The notes beneath the pieces were generated by a model. The model saw only the letters and a list, made by a program, of their open reading frames with translations, did no database searches and was not told the DNA's origin. The position numbers were made by a program, and so were the translations under genes. Shown piece by piece: positions 44,070 to 56,170 of a stretch of DNA of 64,000 bases; positions within the stretch are counted from its first letter, which is position 1, and every line of letters starts with the position of its first letter. The DNA comes from Odobenus rosmarus divergens (lineage: Eukaryota > Chordata > Mammalia > Carnivora > Odobenidae), in contig NW_004450266.1 in NCBI RefSeq assembly GCF_000321225.1, positions 7,283,245-7,347,244 of the forward strand. Direction: 5' to 3'.

Positions 44070-44283
44070 GGAATAATATTCATCCATAAAAATGAATGAA
44101 ATCTTTCCATTTGCAATAACATGGATGGACCAACAAGGTATTATGCCAAGTGAAATAAGTCAGACAGAGAAAGACAAATACCATATGACTTCATTTATAT
44201 ATGGAATCTAAAAAACTAAATAAATGAATAAACAAAGAAACAAAAACTGACTCATAAATACAGAGAACAAACTGGTGGTTGCA

Positions 44284-45339
44284 GTCTTTGATTATCATTG
44301 ATTTTCCTTTTCTCTTTTTGCCTTCACAGTTAGGATGCTCAGAACTATGATATTTTCAACTGAAATAGTGCCCATAGCTTAAGTTTTCTAGGATAATCAT
44401 TTCTCTTCTCTCCCCAACACTATTTGAATTCTTTCTTTAGAGGATATTTGTTTTTCTATTATCTATAGATTTATTGCCTTTTTTTTAGAGGAAGGGGGTA
44501 TATTCATTTAACAAATATTGAATTTAACAAATATTTATTGCATATTTTCTATATTTTAAGTACATTTTTAGGAGCAGGGACATTAGATAACAAAGCAAAG
44601 TCTCTGGCCTCAGGGAGTTTACATTTTAATAGGTTGAAATAGACAATAAGCAAATAAATGTATAATATATCAGGAAGTAAGAGCTATAAAGCATGAAGCA
44701 AAGTAAGTGGGCAGAGGGTGTGGGTTGGAGGAAGGGTCTCATTTTAGGTCACAGATGGCCTCTCTGAAAAAACAAGATTGGAACACAGACTTGAATAAAG
44801 ACAGGGAGCAAGAAGCAGTGACATCTGAAGAAAGAGCCTTCTAGTCTGAGAAAGCAGCAAAGGGGAGGAGGTATGAGCAGATCTGAAGAATTCAAAGAGA
44901 ATCCAGAGGACAGTGGTTGCTGGAAAAGACTGAGTGAGGGGCAGAGTAATGGGAAATGAGGTTAGAGAGGTAACATGGAGCCTCGGACACTGTATGTATA
45001 CATTCAAAAAGTGAGAATAACACATGTGATTGAATTTTCTCCCCATGCCAGTGGAAATGACTTGAATGCCAACTGTATTCCCTCACACACTTGGTCCCTT
45101 TTGCTGCCCAGTCACTTCTGTGGACACTGTTGACCAGGGCAGGGTCAGAGTCTTTCTAAAGAGCTCAAAAGCCACAGCAATCTTACTATTCCTTAGGTTT
45201 TCAGTCCCACTTTCTATAGTTGCTGATGTCTTCAGCCTTCTAGAGAAGACATTTTGGTTTCCAAGTTAGTCCTGGTCAAGAGCTGATCCAGAAGTGGAGA
45301 TTAATCTTGACACTTCAAGCCTCACATCTTGGATGCCAA
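44284..45339 (+). mobile_element. Partly ancient mammalian repeat (44,490-45,030), rest single-copy
   Basis: 'ttaacaaatatttattgca', 'ctggcctcagggagtttac', 'cacagatggcctctctgaa' and 'gtaatgggaaatgaggttag' lie in the order of an old mammalian repeat whose family I could not settle. 45,031-45,339 is unrecognised. Confidence 0.45.
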
Positions 45340-45575
45340 AATGATGATGATGGCAGTGACAACAGCAGTAGCTACCATTTATCAAGCACTTCCTCTGTGG
45401 AAATCCTAACAATCTCACAGGACAGCTAATATTCTCAATCTGTAAATGACAGAACTGAAGCTAGGAGATGACACATATATCACCCTAGGCCTTACATCTT
45501 GGAAGTGGTAGGTAGATATTTGAACTCAGGTCTATCTGACTCCAAGGAATGAGTTCTTTCCACTAAAGGATGCTT
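45340..45575 (-). mobile_element. MIR
   Basis: 'ctaccatttatcaagcactt', 'aatctgtaaatgacagaact' and 'tatttgaactcaggtctatc' are antisense MIR. Confidence 0.8.
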
Positions 45576-46460
45576 CTGAGTAGGAAATCCAGGCTCCTGT
45601 GGGGTCACTAAAAAGCAGCTTACCCCACATGCATGCCCTTTTTGACCTGAGCTTAAGGACAGAGCCTCTTTTCTGGTGCCTGATCAATGCTCTAGCTACT
45701 TGTTAGAAGTCACCTTGCTAGTATTTTCCAGAATCTTGTCCAGGGAGATGGACCCTGTCCATCATTACCTGAGAAACCACGGAAACAAGTCTTCTCTAAA
45801 TGTTATGGACAGCTGTCACTTTCTGAACCTTGGACATCACTACTGATAGACATTTTGGCTGTTGCACTTCAACCACCATGAATCAGGCCCAGTTTTGTCT
45901 CATTTTTTTTAAGTCTACATATTTTAAACTTATGGTTATTTGCTTCAGGGGCCGGTCATTTGGCTAGTGATTTCCTTTAGCCTGAGTTCCAGACAGACCC
46001 TGCCTGGTTTACACTTCTCTCTGAGAGTCCCCTGGGTTGTGATACTTTCTGTGATGTAAGAACATATTCTACAAATGCAGAACTATTTTGAGCATTTTTG
46101 CCAGGATTTTATCCCTTATGTGCTTGCTTTTTTGGGATGCATTCCAAAACAAAATATGTATATATATATTGCAGTATAATTTCTGGGGAGGTAGATTACT
46201 GTATTTGAAACTTGATATTTCAAGGGCAGATGAAAGTTTTTTCAGGAATTAAGAAAACACACCATCACTTATTTCTTTGGCAGAGGATCTACATTTGTTT
46301 CCCTTGAAATCCTCAGAAATTAAGACCATACTGTATTCATTTTTAAATTACAGAAAATGAGCCAAAAAAGAAGTGAATAGAAGAAAAGAAAGACATATTT
46401 TCCTGAAAGCAGAGTTCTCTTAAACTGCTTGGTCCATAGATTCATTTATTTGTTTAAAGA
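45576..46460. other. Single-copy sequence, nothing recognised
   Basis: There is no repeat or gene signature. A short (TA)n lies at about 46,157-46,169. Confidence 0.4.
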
Positions 46461-46660
46461 GGGAATTGGCAAACTTTGTTTGTAAAGGGCCAGATAGTAA
46501 ATATTTTAGGCTTTGTGGCCATACAATTTCTCATAACTACTCTGTTGTAACATGAAAGCAGCCATAGACACTAATAATAACTGAATGGGTGTCACTGTGT
46601 CCCAGTAAAACTTTATTTCCCAAACTTTATTATTTTAAACTAGAATTTGCTGACTTCTGT
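46461..46660 (+). mobile_element. hAT-type non-autonomous DNA element, copy 1
   Basis: It starts 'gggaattggcaaactttg' and passes 'aaagggccagatagtaaata' and 'gtaacatgaaagcagcca'. It ends 'gaatttgctgacttctg'. The ends are degraded inverted repeats of the CAGGGGTYGGCAAAC type. Related copies lie at 53,782 and 57,809. Confidence 0.8.
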
Positions 46661-46679
46661 TCTAATAAAAGAATGCCTA

Positions 46680-46830
46680 CTATGTGTCAGCTTATGCCAG
46701 AAATAAAATAGAAACAAAGATAACCAGAACTGGAAGGACTCTTTCATATTATCTATTTCAAATCCTTCCTTTTATCTATGAGGATCTGTTGATTACTCAA
46801 GGTGAGACAGCTTGTTAACAGCAGCATCAA
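46680..46830 (+). mobile_element. MIR/L3-like scrap
   Basis: 'atgcctactatgtgtcagc' and 'ccagaactggaaggactctt' resemble old MIR3/L3-type text. Low certainty. Confidence 0.35.
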
Positions 46831-46973
46831 GAAATGAAATACATTTATTAACTATCTACCATGACAAAGATTGCTGTTGTCCCTAATATCCATTTTCCCC
46901 ATGTTCTTTGATAATGGAAGCGCAGACTTCTATCTGGATTCATGGCCACTAGAATTAAGACTATATTTCTCAG

Positions 46974-47137
46974 AGGTGCTGGGTGGCTCAGTTGGTTGGG
47001 CCTCTGACTCTTGATTTTGGCTCAGGTCCTAATCTCAGGGGACTTGAGGCTCTGCACTCAGCACGGAGTCTGCTCGTCCCTCTCCCTCATCCCCAAATAA
47101 ACAAATAAATAAAATCTTAAAAAAAAAAAAAAGAGAG
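46974..47137 (+). mobile_element. CAN-type SINE with an internal deletion
   Basis: It starts 'aggtgctgggtggctcagtt', loses part of the middle after 'aatctcagggga', and ends in (AAAT)n and an A-run. A 16-bp target-site duplication, agactatatttctcag at 46,958-46,973 and 47,138-47,153, has one mismatch. Confidence 0.93.
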
Positions 47138-47153
47138 AGACTATATTTCCCAG

Positions 47154-47399
47154 CTTCCCTTCCCTTTGGCCATGTAATTAAGTTCCACTCAATGTTTGTG
47201 TGCTACTTAGAGCAAGTGTCCTTAAAGAAAAGCCTGGGGTCATTTTTCTTCCCTTTCTCTTTTCTACTGGCTGGAACATGAATATGATGGCTAACGCTTG
47301 AACAATCATCTTGCACCACAGTGAAATCACTGCACTGAGAAGGGTGACACAATCAGACACAAAGTGCTCAGGTGCCTGATGTTATGGAACACTGCATCT
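47154..47399. other. Single-copy sequence
   Basis: Nothing is recognised. Confidence 0.4.
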
Positions 47400-48890
47400 G
47401 GACTGAGTTACGGCCAGATTTCTTCTATTTCGGCACATCGAAGATGTCATTCCATTGCCTTCTGGTTTAGATTGCATCCAATGATAAGTCTGTAGTCACT
47501 CTCATCTTTGTTCTTTTATGTAATGTATCATTTTCTTTCACTGGTTTTAAGATTTCCTTTTTATTTTGGATTTTTAGCATTTTGATTATTATGTGCATTG
47601 TGATTTTCTTTGTGTTTATACTTTTTGAAGTGTATAAAACTTGAAAAATATTAAGCCATTAGAACCTCAATTTTTTTTTTTTTGTCCCCCACTCCTCTCC
47701 TGGTTTCTGGAATTTTAATTGCATGCATGTTAAATTGCTTTATATTGTACTACAGATCACTAAGCCTCCATCTTATTTTTCTAATTTTTTTTTTTTTTCT
47801 CTATGATTCTGTTTGGATAGTTTCTATAGTCTTGTCTTCAAGGTCACTGATTGCTTTTTTCTGCTGAATCTAATTGGCTGGTAGACCTATCTAGTAAATG
47901 TTCATTTAAGATATTGTAGTTTTTAGCTCTGGAAGTTTTAGTTGTCCTTTTTAAAAGTTTCCATTTCTCTCTTCATTATGTTCATATTTTCCCTGAAATC
48001 CTCAAACATATTTGTAATAGTTTTTTTTTTTTTTAAAGTCATTCTCTGCTAATTCCAAAATATTTGTAAATTCTGTATCTCTTTCTATTGACTGATTTCC
48101 CTACCCCCCTATTTACGGGTCACATTTTCCTTCTTGTTCACATGTCTAGTAATTTTTATTGAATGCTGGATATTATGCATACTATATTTTAAAATGTCTA
48201 GATTTTTGTTATCTTCTTTTAAAGAGTATTGAATTTGACTTTAGTAAGCAGTTAATTTACTTATTGATCAGCTTGATCTCTTTGAGGCTTAAAATTTGTT
48301 GTTGTTGTTATTAGGGCAAGTCAAGAGCTTTTAATCTAAGGACAGTTTAGTTCTCTTCCTAAGATGTGATCTTCCTCTACTGAATATTTACTGTGTGTTC
48401 AATATAATTCAAATTCTGGGAGCTGTTCAACTTTCAGCTTTCTCATAGCTGTTTTCTTTCTGTTAATTATTCTTTGCCTGGCCTCATGGAGTTTTGTCCT
48501 ACATATCTACAGCTTAGTATTATGCCCAAAACTCCAGGGGATAACTATGCTGAAGTTTTGGAATTCTTTTTCTCTATAGTTTCTTCTTCTCTACTATAGT
48601 ACTCTGAATTTCAGCTTCCTCAGTCTCCTTAAATACCCTGTTTTTGCAAGGCTTTATATTTTCTTGGGTTTCTTTCACTGTTCCAGAGAAAAAGCCTCTA
48701 GAGTGAAATCAGGGGCAACCATGAGTCCCACCTTCTGTTTCCTTTATTTCAAGGACACAGACATGCATTGTCTTTTGTCTAATGTCTGAAAAAGTTGTTT
48801 CATATAGTTTGTTCAGTTTTTTAGTTGCTTGTGGTAAGAAGGCTAGTCTAGTACCATTCATTACATCATAGCAGGAAGATTAGACTTATG
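47400..48890 (-). mobile_element. Antisense L1M/HAL1-type 5' region
   Basis: T-rich text with 'tgatttccctaccccccta', 'catgtctagtaatttttattg', 'aatgctggatattatgcat' and 'gctctggaagttttagttg' follows antisense L1M/HAL1 5' sequences. No intact ORF1 frame remains. Confidence 0.6.
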
Positions 48891-48979
48891 TGCAAAAGGA
48901 AGAGAACAAGAAATGTCTACTTGGATCTTGTTTAAACCACTGCAATTTTCTATTTTTCTTTTATCTGTAGCCAAACTCA

Positions 48980-49135
48980 ATCTTAAATACTCCAATATGC
49001 CAAGCACCAAGCTAGGGGTTTTGTATACATTATTTCATAGATCTCATTTTAGCCCCATAAAAATCCCACAAAGTAGTAGTTACTGTTACTCCCATTTTAC
49101 AAATGAAGAGAACTGAAGTATAAAGGAAAATAAAA
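48980..49135 (-). mobile_element. MIR fragment
   Basis: 'aatatgccaagcaccaagct' and 'ttactcccattttacaaatg' are antisense MIR. Confidence 0.75.
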
Positions 49136-50589
49136 TGGAATTAAAGAGTTTTTTTTTTTTTAAATCCCACCAAGCAGTTAATAAGGGTCTATGTCTGAGT
49201 GATCACAGGGAGAATGAAAAGTTATGTGAGAAACACAGGGAAGGTAGTATTAGCGAATAGTAAGGAGTGATTGATATGGAAAGAGAGAAAGAAGCTGTGA
49301 TTCTTGGTATCCAGCATAATATAATAGTATCCTGAATATATAGAGAAAAGATTCAATGATGATTAGTATGCTTACTAAGTCAGGAAAGAGCTTGGTACTG
49401 TTGTATAAAGAAGTTCAAAACTCAAGGCAACATATGGTACTTTGCTTATGATATCATCAATCAGAAACTCAAAATCCTTAATTTTGTTTTTCAAATATGT
49501 AACTAGAATTTCACTTTTGGGGATTTCTAGCTATCAAAGAGGACTTCTATAAGTATGGGGACAGTGCAGTCAGCACAGGTTAGAGTGGCTTCTTCCTGGA
49601 CAAAACTTATATACTGGATGCCTCCCTCTTATGCCTTACCCCAGCCTCCTCTAGGCCCAACTTCTTATTCCAGTCACTTCCCTGATGATCAGTTTCATGA
49701 AGGTTTTAACAGCTTTGTATAGGTATGATTGAACAGCACCTTGCCTTGGGACTCATGCAATGTTTCTTTCATTTCTTTCCTGGGACTTCTCAGACACCAC
49801 AGTATAGGATACCTTATGGAATCTGCTCTACTCACATATAAGCAATTAGGAAGTTCAGTGTACTTAACACCTATGGGACCATCCTTGACCAATGAGAGAA
49901 AGGATCCAAGGCATAAATATGTCTCCCTTTTATCCCTCAGATAGTCAATTGTGAGATGCATTTTATAAGACTTCTGGGAAAGTCCTGGTAAGATCCAGAA
50001 CCAGTTGCTTTAGTAGTGACCAACTCAGTATTACATCCTTATTAGGCTTTCTCTCTTTCTCTTACATCTCTGCTCCCGGAGCACATTCTCATTTGTAACC
50101 TATGTACAAATCATGGCCTTAGGTTCTGTTTTAAGAGGAACTTAGGCTCAGACTCGCTACATAGTGGAACAATTCACAGGGAACAAGTTTGAGAGCACTT
50201 CAGGTCAGTGTTTTTGGGTCAGTCTCCTAGAGATGAAGGCACTATAGGGACTAAAGGGATGAAGACAGAAGGAGATGTGAAAAATGAGAATAATTTCCTT
50301 AAAAACATAAGAGGAGGTAATGTCATCTATCATATAATATACTTGATGGTGGAATTAAGAGACAAGTGAGCTCTTCAAAGCTTCTCTTATGACTGTCTAG
50401 CAATCAATCTGTCTTTATGAAGAGAAATTGGACAATTAAAAGCAATTTAATTTTCTCAAGATGGATGGTTAGAAAAGGGAGAGATTGGTATATACAATTC
50501 TGTTTATACTCACTTGATTTCTTTGGATTGAGAGGGTTAGGAGTCAATAGAACTAAACTCTAGATTGCAAAACTGACTAAACGATGCTC
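49136..50589. other. 1.45 kb of single-copy sequence
   Basis: No gene or repeat family was recognised. Complementary frames at 49,695-49,961 and 49,729-49,944 have no protein features. Confidence 0.4.
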
Positions 50590-51095
50590 TTATAATAGCC
50601 TCTTAACCAAGCTCCCCACGTCATGCATCTTTGCCTTACCTGCAATCAATTCTACTCAACAGCAGCTAGAAAACTATTCCTAAAGCTTAGCAATGATAAG
50701 ACCAGCCTTATTCATCAATGACCTTCAGTGTATCCCCATTGCTTAGTTTAGCTTTCAAGACCTTCTACAAGATGTTCCCAATTTGCCCAAATTTCAGTTA
50801 AATTGGGCTACTATCATTCCTGGAGTGCCCTCCACACTTTCCTGTCCTCAGGCTATTTCTTCTGCTAGAATGTCCTTACTTAACCATGTCTGTTGTAGTC
50901 ATATACATCATTTGAGAATCTCCCCCTCAAGTGCTACTTTCTTGTAAAGGCTAAACAGCCCACCAGAGGTGACCCTTCCTGCTAAAACCCCATGGCATCT
51001 TGTATTTTCTCTTTAGGGCTTATTGTAAGCTGCCTTGTATTAGAGCTATTTGTGAAAATGCCTGTATCACCTTTAGGATATGGAATGTTCTTTTC
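50590..51095 (+). mobile_element. L2-type LINE, 3' fragment
   Basis: 'cagcagctagaaaactattc', 'gtatccccattgcttagttt', 'caagaccttctacaagatg', 'ctatttcttctgctagaatg' and 'agtgctactttcttgtaaag' lie in L2 order. Confidence 0.75.
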
Positions 51096-51237
51096 CATTC
51101 ATATGGGTTGAGTTGAATTATTAAACAGATATATAATCAAAATAGGTACTCAGAGAACTACAAAATAAGAATCCACATTCTTCTGACTTATATAGGGTTG
51201 GGTGAATGGAGAAGGAGGAGAATAAGGGAAAGAGAAT
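51096..51237. other. Single-copy spacer
   Basis: Nothing is recognised. Confidence 0.35.
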
Positions 51238-51470
51238 TCACCTTTATGGAGCATCTACTTTGTGCCAGGTGCTTTCCATATTTAGTTTTTCATTTTTAGT
51301 TTTCCATTTACGAGTCTTCACAACACCCTAGAAAAACATGCATTAATGTCCTTTTATAGAATGACAAGGTGAAGCTCAGAGAGGTTAAGGAAATTACCAC
51401 AGAGTGCAGCTAGTAGGTTGTGGAGTCAGGATTTGAACCCCAATCTCTGTGACTCTAAAACCTTTACTTA
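51238..51470 (-). mobile_element. MIR
   Basis: 'tatggagcatctactttgtg', 'agctcagagaggttaaggaa' and 'caggatttgaaccccaatct' are antisense MIR. Confidence 0.85.
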
Positions 51471-51949
51471 TTCTATATAAATGGGGGAAGCCTATAATTT
51501 ATCATCGTAATTGGGATGCTTTTGAAAGTGAAAGGGAATGCTATTGATAATTACACTGGGGCAACTGGAGTAAACTGGGACTGTCCTAGGCAAACTGGGT
51601 TCTATGGCCTAATTATAAACCACCATTGCCTCCTTGCATTTTGAGCATAAACTGGCCTGAAGCAGAAAATGAAACTAAGTCTCTTCTTGAGATCTTAATC
51701 TTTCAGTCAGGATAACGCTTGAAGAAATAATGTGGTGTTGCAGAAACCTCTCTTTATTGACAATTGGAGAGAAATCCATACTATCCAATAGAATAGATGC
51801 GGAGTCATACATTTTCATGTTTTTTTAGTAGAGTTGAGGACACTCCTTGTTCCTTTTCTTACCTTATCTAAAAGAGGAGTTGAACAACCATCTACTGAGG
51901 CAAATTGGATGAGCTCACTTGACCATTTATAAAATATTTACTAATAATA
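51471..51949. other. Single-copy sequence, nothing recognised
   Basis: There is no repeat or gene signature. Confidence 0.4.
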
Positions 51950-52335
51950 ATACCTACCCTTATTGAGCTCTTATAATGTACAAAGCCTTTTATATGTATT
52001 ATCTAATTTATTTTATATTATGTATTATCTCATTCATTCCTCATAATAAACCTATAAATTGAGAAATTGGGTTCTCTTTTTATTCTCATTTTATAGATGA
52101 GAAAACTAAAGCAGAGGGTCACCAGTGGAGCTACCTAAAGCTACTCAGCTCTTTAAGAAGCTGTATCCAAATTGTTTGATTCCAAGACCCAGGCTCCTAA
52201 ATACTGAGCTATGTGGCTTCCCATAAGCAGATCACAGTGCCAAACTCATGGGGTTACTCAGAGCATTAAATGGTAACACATTTACAAAAGTGCCAAGTCC
52301 TGTCCCTATAGTAAATAAGTATTCAAAAAATGTCA
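51950..52335. mobile_element. MIR minus (51,950-52,215) then MIR plus scrap (52,250-52,330)
   Basis: The first has 'attgagctcttataatgtac' and 'attttatagatgagaaaact'. The second has 'ggttactcagagcattaaat' and 'aaaagtgccaagtcctgtc'. They lie head to head. Confidence 0.7.
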
Positions 52336-53395
52336 TATGCCATCAGCATTTTTAAGCATAGCTACACTTTTCAAGGAAAACATGCTAAATACCTATTAGA
52401 ACCCCATGTCTCTCTCTAACACCCCCTCTTTGATTTTCCGATAGAATAACAGAAGATCAGAAATGGAAAGAATATTTACCATTTATCAAGCCAGTGCCAA
52501 GTCTTGAAGACAGAAAAGTAGGAGCATTCTTCCTTGTTGTAATTGCATTCCATTAGAGAGGACTGACTTCTAGGATATGCAGAATACTGCCTGCTATAAC
52601 AAAGGTCTGCCCAAAATGCCTGCCCAGAAATATTTAGCCCCTAATATTCTAGGTCTTAGCAATATATAGACTATCGAAGTACAGAATCAAGTAAGTTCTT
52701 AGTTCTACATAAGGCAAGTCAGAAACATTATGGACCCAAATGGACCCTGCCAAGATTCCACTGATGTCCGGTTTTGCTACCCCAGCATGAACACCCCTCT
52801 GCGGGGAGTTTACTGCAGCATCTTGCCTTCACCCATTTGCCTAATTTCTGGGTTACACTTTGGAAATGTGTGCTTTGTGACTGCACTCCAAGCGCATCAG
52901 GGCGGGGAGTGATTGTTGACTTTCCTTGGGGGGTTTGGCATTTCACAATTAAGATGTGTAAAACTCATATCACACCCTTTCTGTTGGTGTCTGGGCATGG
53001 CTACTTTGTGGTAGCATTTCTATTATGGCTTCATGCCTTTTCTTTTCAGCTTTCACATTGCTGTTGTCAGTATTCAAAGTACAAGAAGAACCTTTTTGAT
53101 TGAGGAATGTACAACACAGAAACTCCCAACCTATAAAAGAGCACAACTGAGGGTGTGAAAGAGTTTTCCAGAAACCAGTGAACGAACATTGGAAAGATGT
53201 TAAAATAAAGAGATCTTTAATTTCCATTTCTGTAGAAATTGCCCTCATGAGCCTTTGAAACTTTAAGGAAGTTGTTTGGATTACTGTTGAGTGTTAGGGG
53301 AGGGAAACACATTTATTGAGCACAAACGCTGTGCCCAGCACTGTAGGCAAAAAGGCTCAGCTCATGCAACAAATATTGAGGATCTATACCAAGGT
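52336..53395. other. About 1 kb of single-copy sequence
   Basis: No repeat was recognised. The frame at 52,774-53,103 (109 residues, Cys/His/Phe-rich) and its neighbours show no family features or codon signal I can trust. Confidence 0.4.
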
Positions 53396-53780
53396 GTTAT
53401 GGGCTGAATTGTCTTTTCCCCAAATTCATATATTAAGGTTCCAACCTCCAATATCTCACCATATGACTGCATTTGGAGATAGGATCTTTAAAGAGGTAAT
53501 TAAGTTACTCTGAAGTTACTAGGGTAGGCCCTAATGTGATGTGACTGATGTCCTTATAAGGAGAGGCTAGGTCCTAGTCACAGACAGAGGGAAGACTTCG
53601 GGAGGACACAGAGAGAAGATGGCCATATATAAGCAAGGAGAGAGGCCTTAGAAGAAACTAAACCTGCTAACATCTTGATCTTAGACATTCAGCTTCCAGA
53701 ACAGTGAAGAAATAAATTTCTTTGGTTTAAACCACCCAGTCTGTGATACTTCGTTATGTCAACCTTAGCAAACTAATATA
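53396..53780 (+). mobile_element. MaLR (MLT1-type) LTR
   Basis: It starts 'gtgttatgggctgaattgtc' and passes 'gactgcatttggagatagg', 'gtgactgatgtccttataa' and 'agagagaagatggccata'. It ends 'ccacccagtctgtgata' and 'gcaaactaatata'. It is complete in outline, with no internal gene. Confidence 0.88.
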
Positions 53781-53781
53781 G

Positions 53782-54000
53782 CAGGGATTGGCAAACTTTT
53801 TCTTCAAGAGTTAGATAGTAATTATTTTAACTTTTTCAGGCAAAATGCTCACTACTGCAAATGCCCAACTGTGCTGTTGTAGAGCAAAAGCAGCTGTAGA
53901 CACTAGGTAAACCAAGGGGCATCACTGTGTGCCAATAAAACTATTTACAAAACCGGGCAGCAGCCAGATGTACCTGTGAACCATACTTTGCTGACCCCTG
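53782..54000 (+). mobile_element. hAT-type non-autonomous DNA element, copy 2
   Basis: It runs from 'cagggattggcaaacttt' to 'ctttgctgacccctg', degraded terminal inverted repeats, and abuts the LTR end. It is the same family as the elements at 46,461 and 57,809. Confidence 0.85.
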
Positions 54001-54097
54001 ATCTATACTGAGGAGATTCTGTGCTGTGTGAATGAAACTTGACCCTTCCTGAAGGATTTCACAATTTGAGAAGACACACAATAAAACAGTTCTATAT

Positions 54098-54125
54098 AAA
54101 AACAAAACAAAACAAAACAAAAAAC
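54098..54125 (+). repeat. (AAAAC)n microsatellite
   Basis: About five AAAAC units followed by an A-run. Confidence 0.9.
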
Positions 54126-54764
54126 AGTTATGTATAGATGGTTAGTTCATGACAATGGGAAACTCAGGATGTTGAGGGGTGCAGAGGAGGAGTGTGTGGT
54201 CTAACCTGGAGGTGGCTGGGTAAAGACTAGGAAGGCTTCCTTGGGGGAGGTTAATGCCTAAGCTATGCATGGATTGAGAAACACTTTATTTGATAATTTC
54301 TTTTTATTCTCTGAAACAAAATCATGGTCTTCCAAAACTTGGGATAAGGTCTTGGGCCTGCAGGGGTGACATCTCCCTATGTGTAAGAAGAGTGTGGCCA
54401 CGGTCTCCAGGGCACTCCTGGCTCAGCTGGGCAAGGACCCTGGGCCTGTTTCCTTCCGAAGGTGGGGCTCCAGGCCCTTTCTTGAGCTTTCTCATTCCAT
54501 AGTCCACTGAACAAAAACAACGGCCTTCACCCCAGGATGGAGACCCCTCTAACTGCTGCATTCCATGGCTATGCCTCCTAGCTGGCTGGCCTGCCTCCCA
54601 AACACTGAAGGACCCCATGTGAGAAGCCCCTATGGTCATCAAGGCCCAATGCCCAGAGAAGGACCATGCCTCCCTCTTTCCAGATACTAAGACTCTCAAG
54701 CAGCACTTCTTTTCCACAAGATGCCAGGGTGAGGAGGGGCCTTGAAGCTCAGAGGGGTGAGCTT
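54126..54764. other. GC-richer single-copy sequence
   Basis: The complement of this stretch has few stops and so holds the longest frame of the window (54,322-54,987, minus, 221 residues), which has no recognisable domain. Confidence 0.4.
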
Positions 54765-54860
54765 CCCCATTTTGCAGATTGGGAGATAGTGGCCCAGGGA
54801 AGGTAATGGCTTGTTCCAGCTTTACACCATGGCAGTCCAGGACAGAATTCAGACTTCCCG
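54765..54860 (-). mobile_element. MIR fragment
   Basis: 'cccattttgcagattgggaga', 'tggcttgttccagctttac' and 'cagaattcagacttcccg' are antisense MIR. It lies inside the 221-residue antisense frame. Confidence 0.65.
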
Positions 54861-55969
54861 CCTCCTGGGCTGAAGGAAGAGTTGGCTCTTTGGACTCCAC
54901 GTGGGGCTCAGCTCTCACAAGAGGATATTCTTCCAAACAGCTTTCACTAGTATTGGCAGGGCGTATTACATTTTTTCTGGTTATCAAATTAATCTATATT
55001 AATTGCAGAATATCTCGAAAGTATAGAGAAGTATTAGTGAAAAGGAATATCCACCTATGGTCTCCTCCTTCTGAGACAATCACTATAAACATGTTCACAC
55101 ATTTTCTTTAAGTTCTGCTAATTTATAAAAAAAAAACAAAAACATAACAACTATAATTGAGTTCAGCTTTTAATACAATTTTAAGATTTACTCCTTTCCT
55201 TTAATATTGTAAGCATTTTTCCATACCATTAAGAATGCACAACTATCATCTTGCCCTCCCTTAGCTGAATGTCAAGGTTGCCCGAGGAAAGCTTTCTCTG
55301 GGCAACCAGCAACCTGTAAGCCATGGCTCATTGGAAGGAGCCCTTGGAACGGGCACCAGGAGCCCCTACTGGTGACGTGCTGGCGAGCTGGTCTGTTCCC
55401 GCCTGTTCAGCAGCCCTCAATTTTTTCATTTTTATGGAGCTGGCTGATCTGAATGCCCTCCAATGTATCTTCTGGCTCCAGGATGCTGTGCTATGCATTG
55501 CTCTTTCTAGAAAATTGCTCAGGTGTGCTGACAGGTGGTTAAGAATATTTCCAAACTAGTTTTCCTCAAACACATTATTTTGAACACGATGACTGTATCA
55601 GGCGTACTTTGAACAATTAAAGACAGATTGCCCCCCAGGGGCAAACAGCTGAATGCATAAACTAGATAGCGTATTTCAAGTCATGCCTCTGTTTAACAAT
55701 ATTTTGAAGGAGGAGTGAACGGTGGGAAAGTGGCCTTGTTTTGGAGGTTTCCACAGATGACAGTTCTCTTTCTAGTGGCCTGGCTGGCCCCTTCCCTCTT
55801 CTGTGGCTCTCAGGGCTCCCCCTTGGCCTCTTCCTCTTCCTTTGGTAGAAGTAAGAGTCAGCAAAACATTTTTCTTATACTGCATTTCCCTGCAACAATG
55901 GGGTGCTAGAGTTTGGATTTCATTCCAAAGACAGAAGGAAGGCAATGAAGGGTTTTGGTTTACCTGTGT
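54861..55969. other. Repeat-free stretch with CNE-like core 55,250-55,720
   Basis: No transposon signature was found from 55,180 to 55,720. A TFAP2/EBF-like inverted repeat TTGCCCC-CCA-GGGGCAA sits at 55,628-55,644, close to 'ctttgaacaattaaag'. The frame at 55,323-55,559 has no family features. Candidate regulatory DNA by appearance. Confidence 0.4.
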
Positions 55970-56170
55970 CTCATGGGCTTTGGAGCGGTGCTAACCTGGA
56001 GCTGAATCTTGGCTCTAACCCTTTTCCCTTTGTGGCTTTGGGTGATTGCTCTGAACCTGCTTCCTAATCCATAAAATGGAAATGGCAACATCAAGCATGA
56101 TAGAACTGTTGAAAGGACCACGTGAAACAGCACACACAACGTATTTAGCATGATGGTTAAGGACACTATA
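55970..56170 (+). mobile_element. MIR
   Basis: 'gagctgaatcttggctctaa', 'ctgaacctgcttcctaatcc' and 'ataaaatggaaatggcaac' lie in sense order. Confidence 0.8.

Larger units (their letters stand above)
42480..44283 (+). mobile_element. L1 3' half with two SINEs inside
   Basis: Sense L1 ORF2 text runs from 'tatgtggaaccacaaaagac' and 'atcaaaacagcatatgcta', across a SINE, to 'gggtatttacccaaagaaaa' and the 3' UTR-like 'agagaacaaactggtggttg'. It stops at 44,283 without an A-tail. Confidence 0.85.

Noticed and set aside
54322..54987. Longest frame of the window, 221 residues on the minus strand
   Set aside because: It overlaps an antisense MIR fragment, has no recognisable domain, signal or splice context, and lies in GC-richer DNA where stops are rare.
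55323..55559. 78-residue plus-strand frame with a Met in fair context
   Set aside because: There is no family similarity that I know and no upstream promoter or downstream polyadenylation signal. The block fits a non-coding conserved element better.
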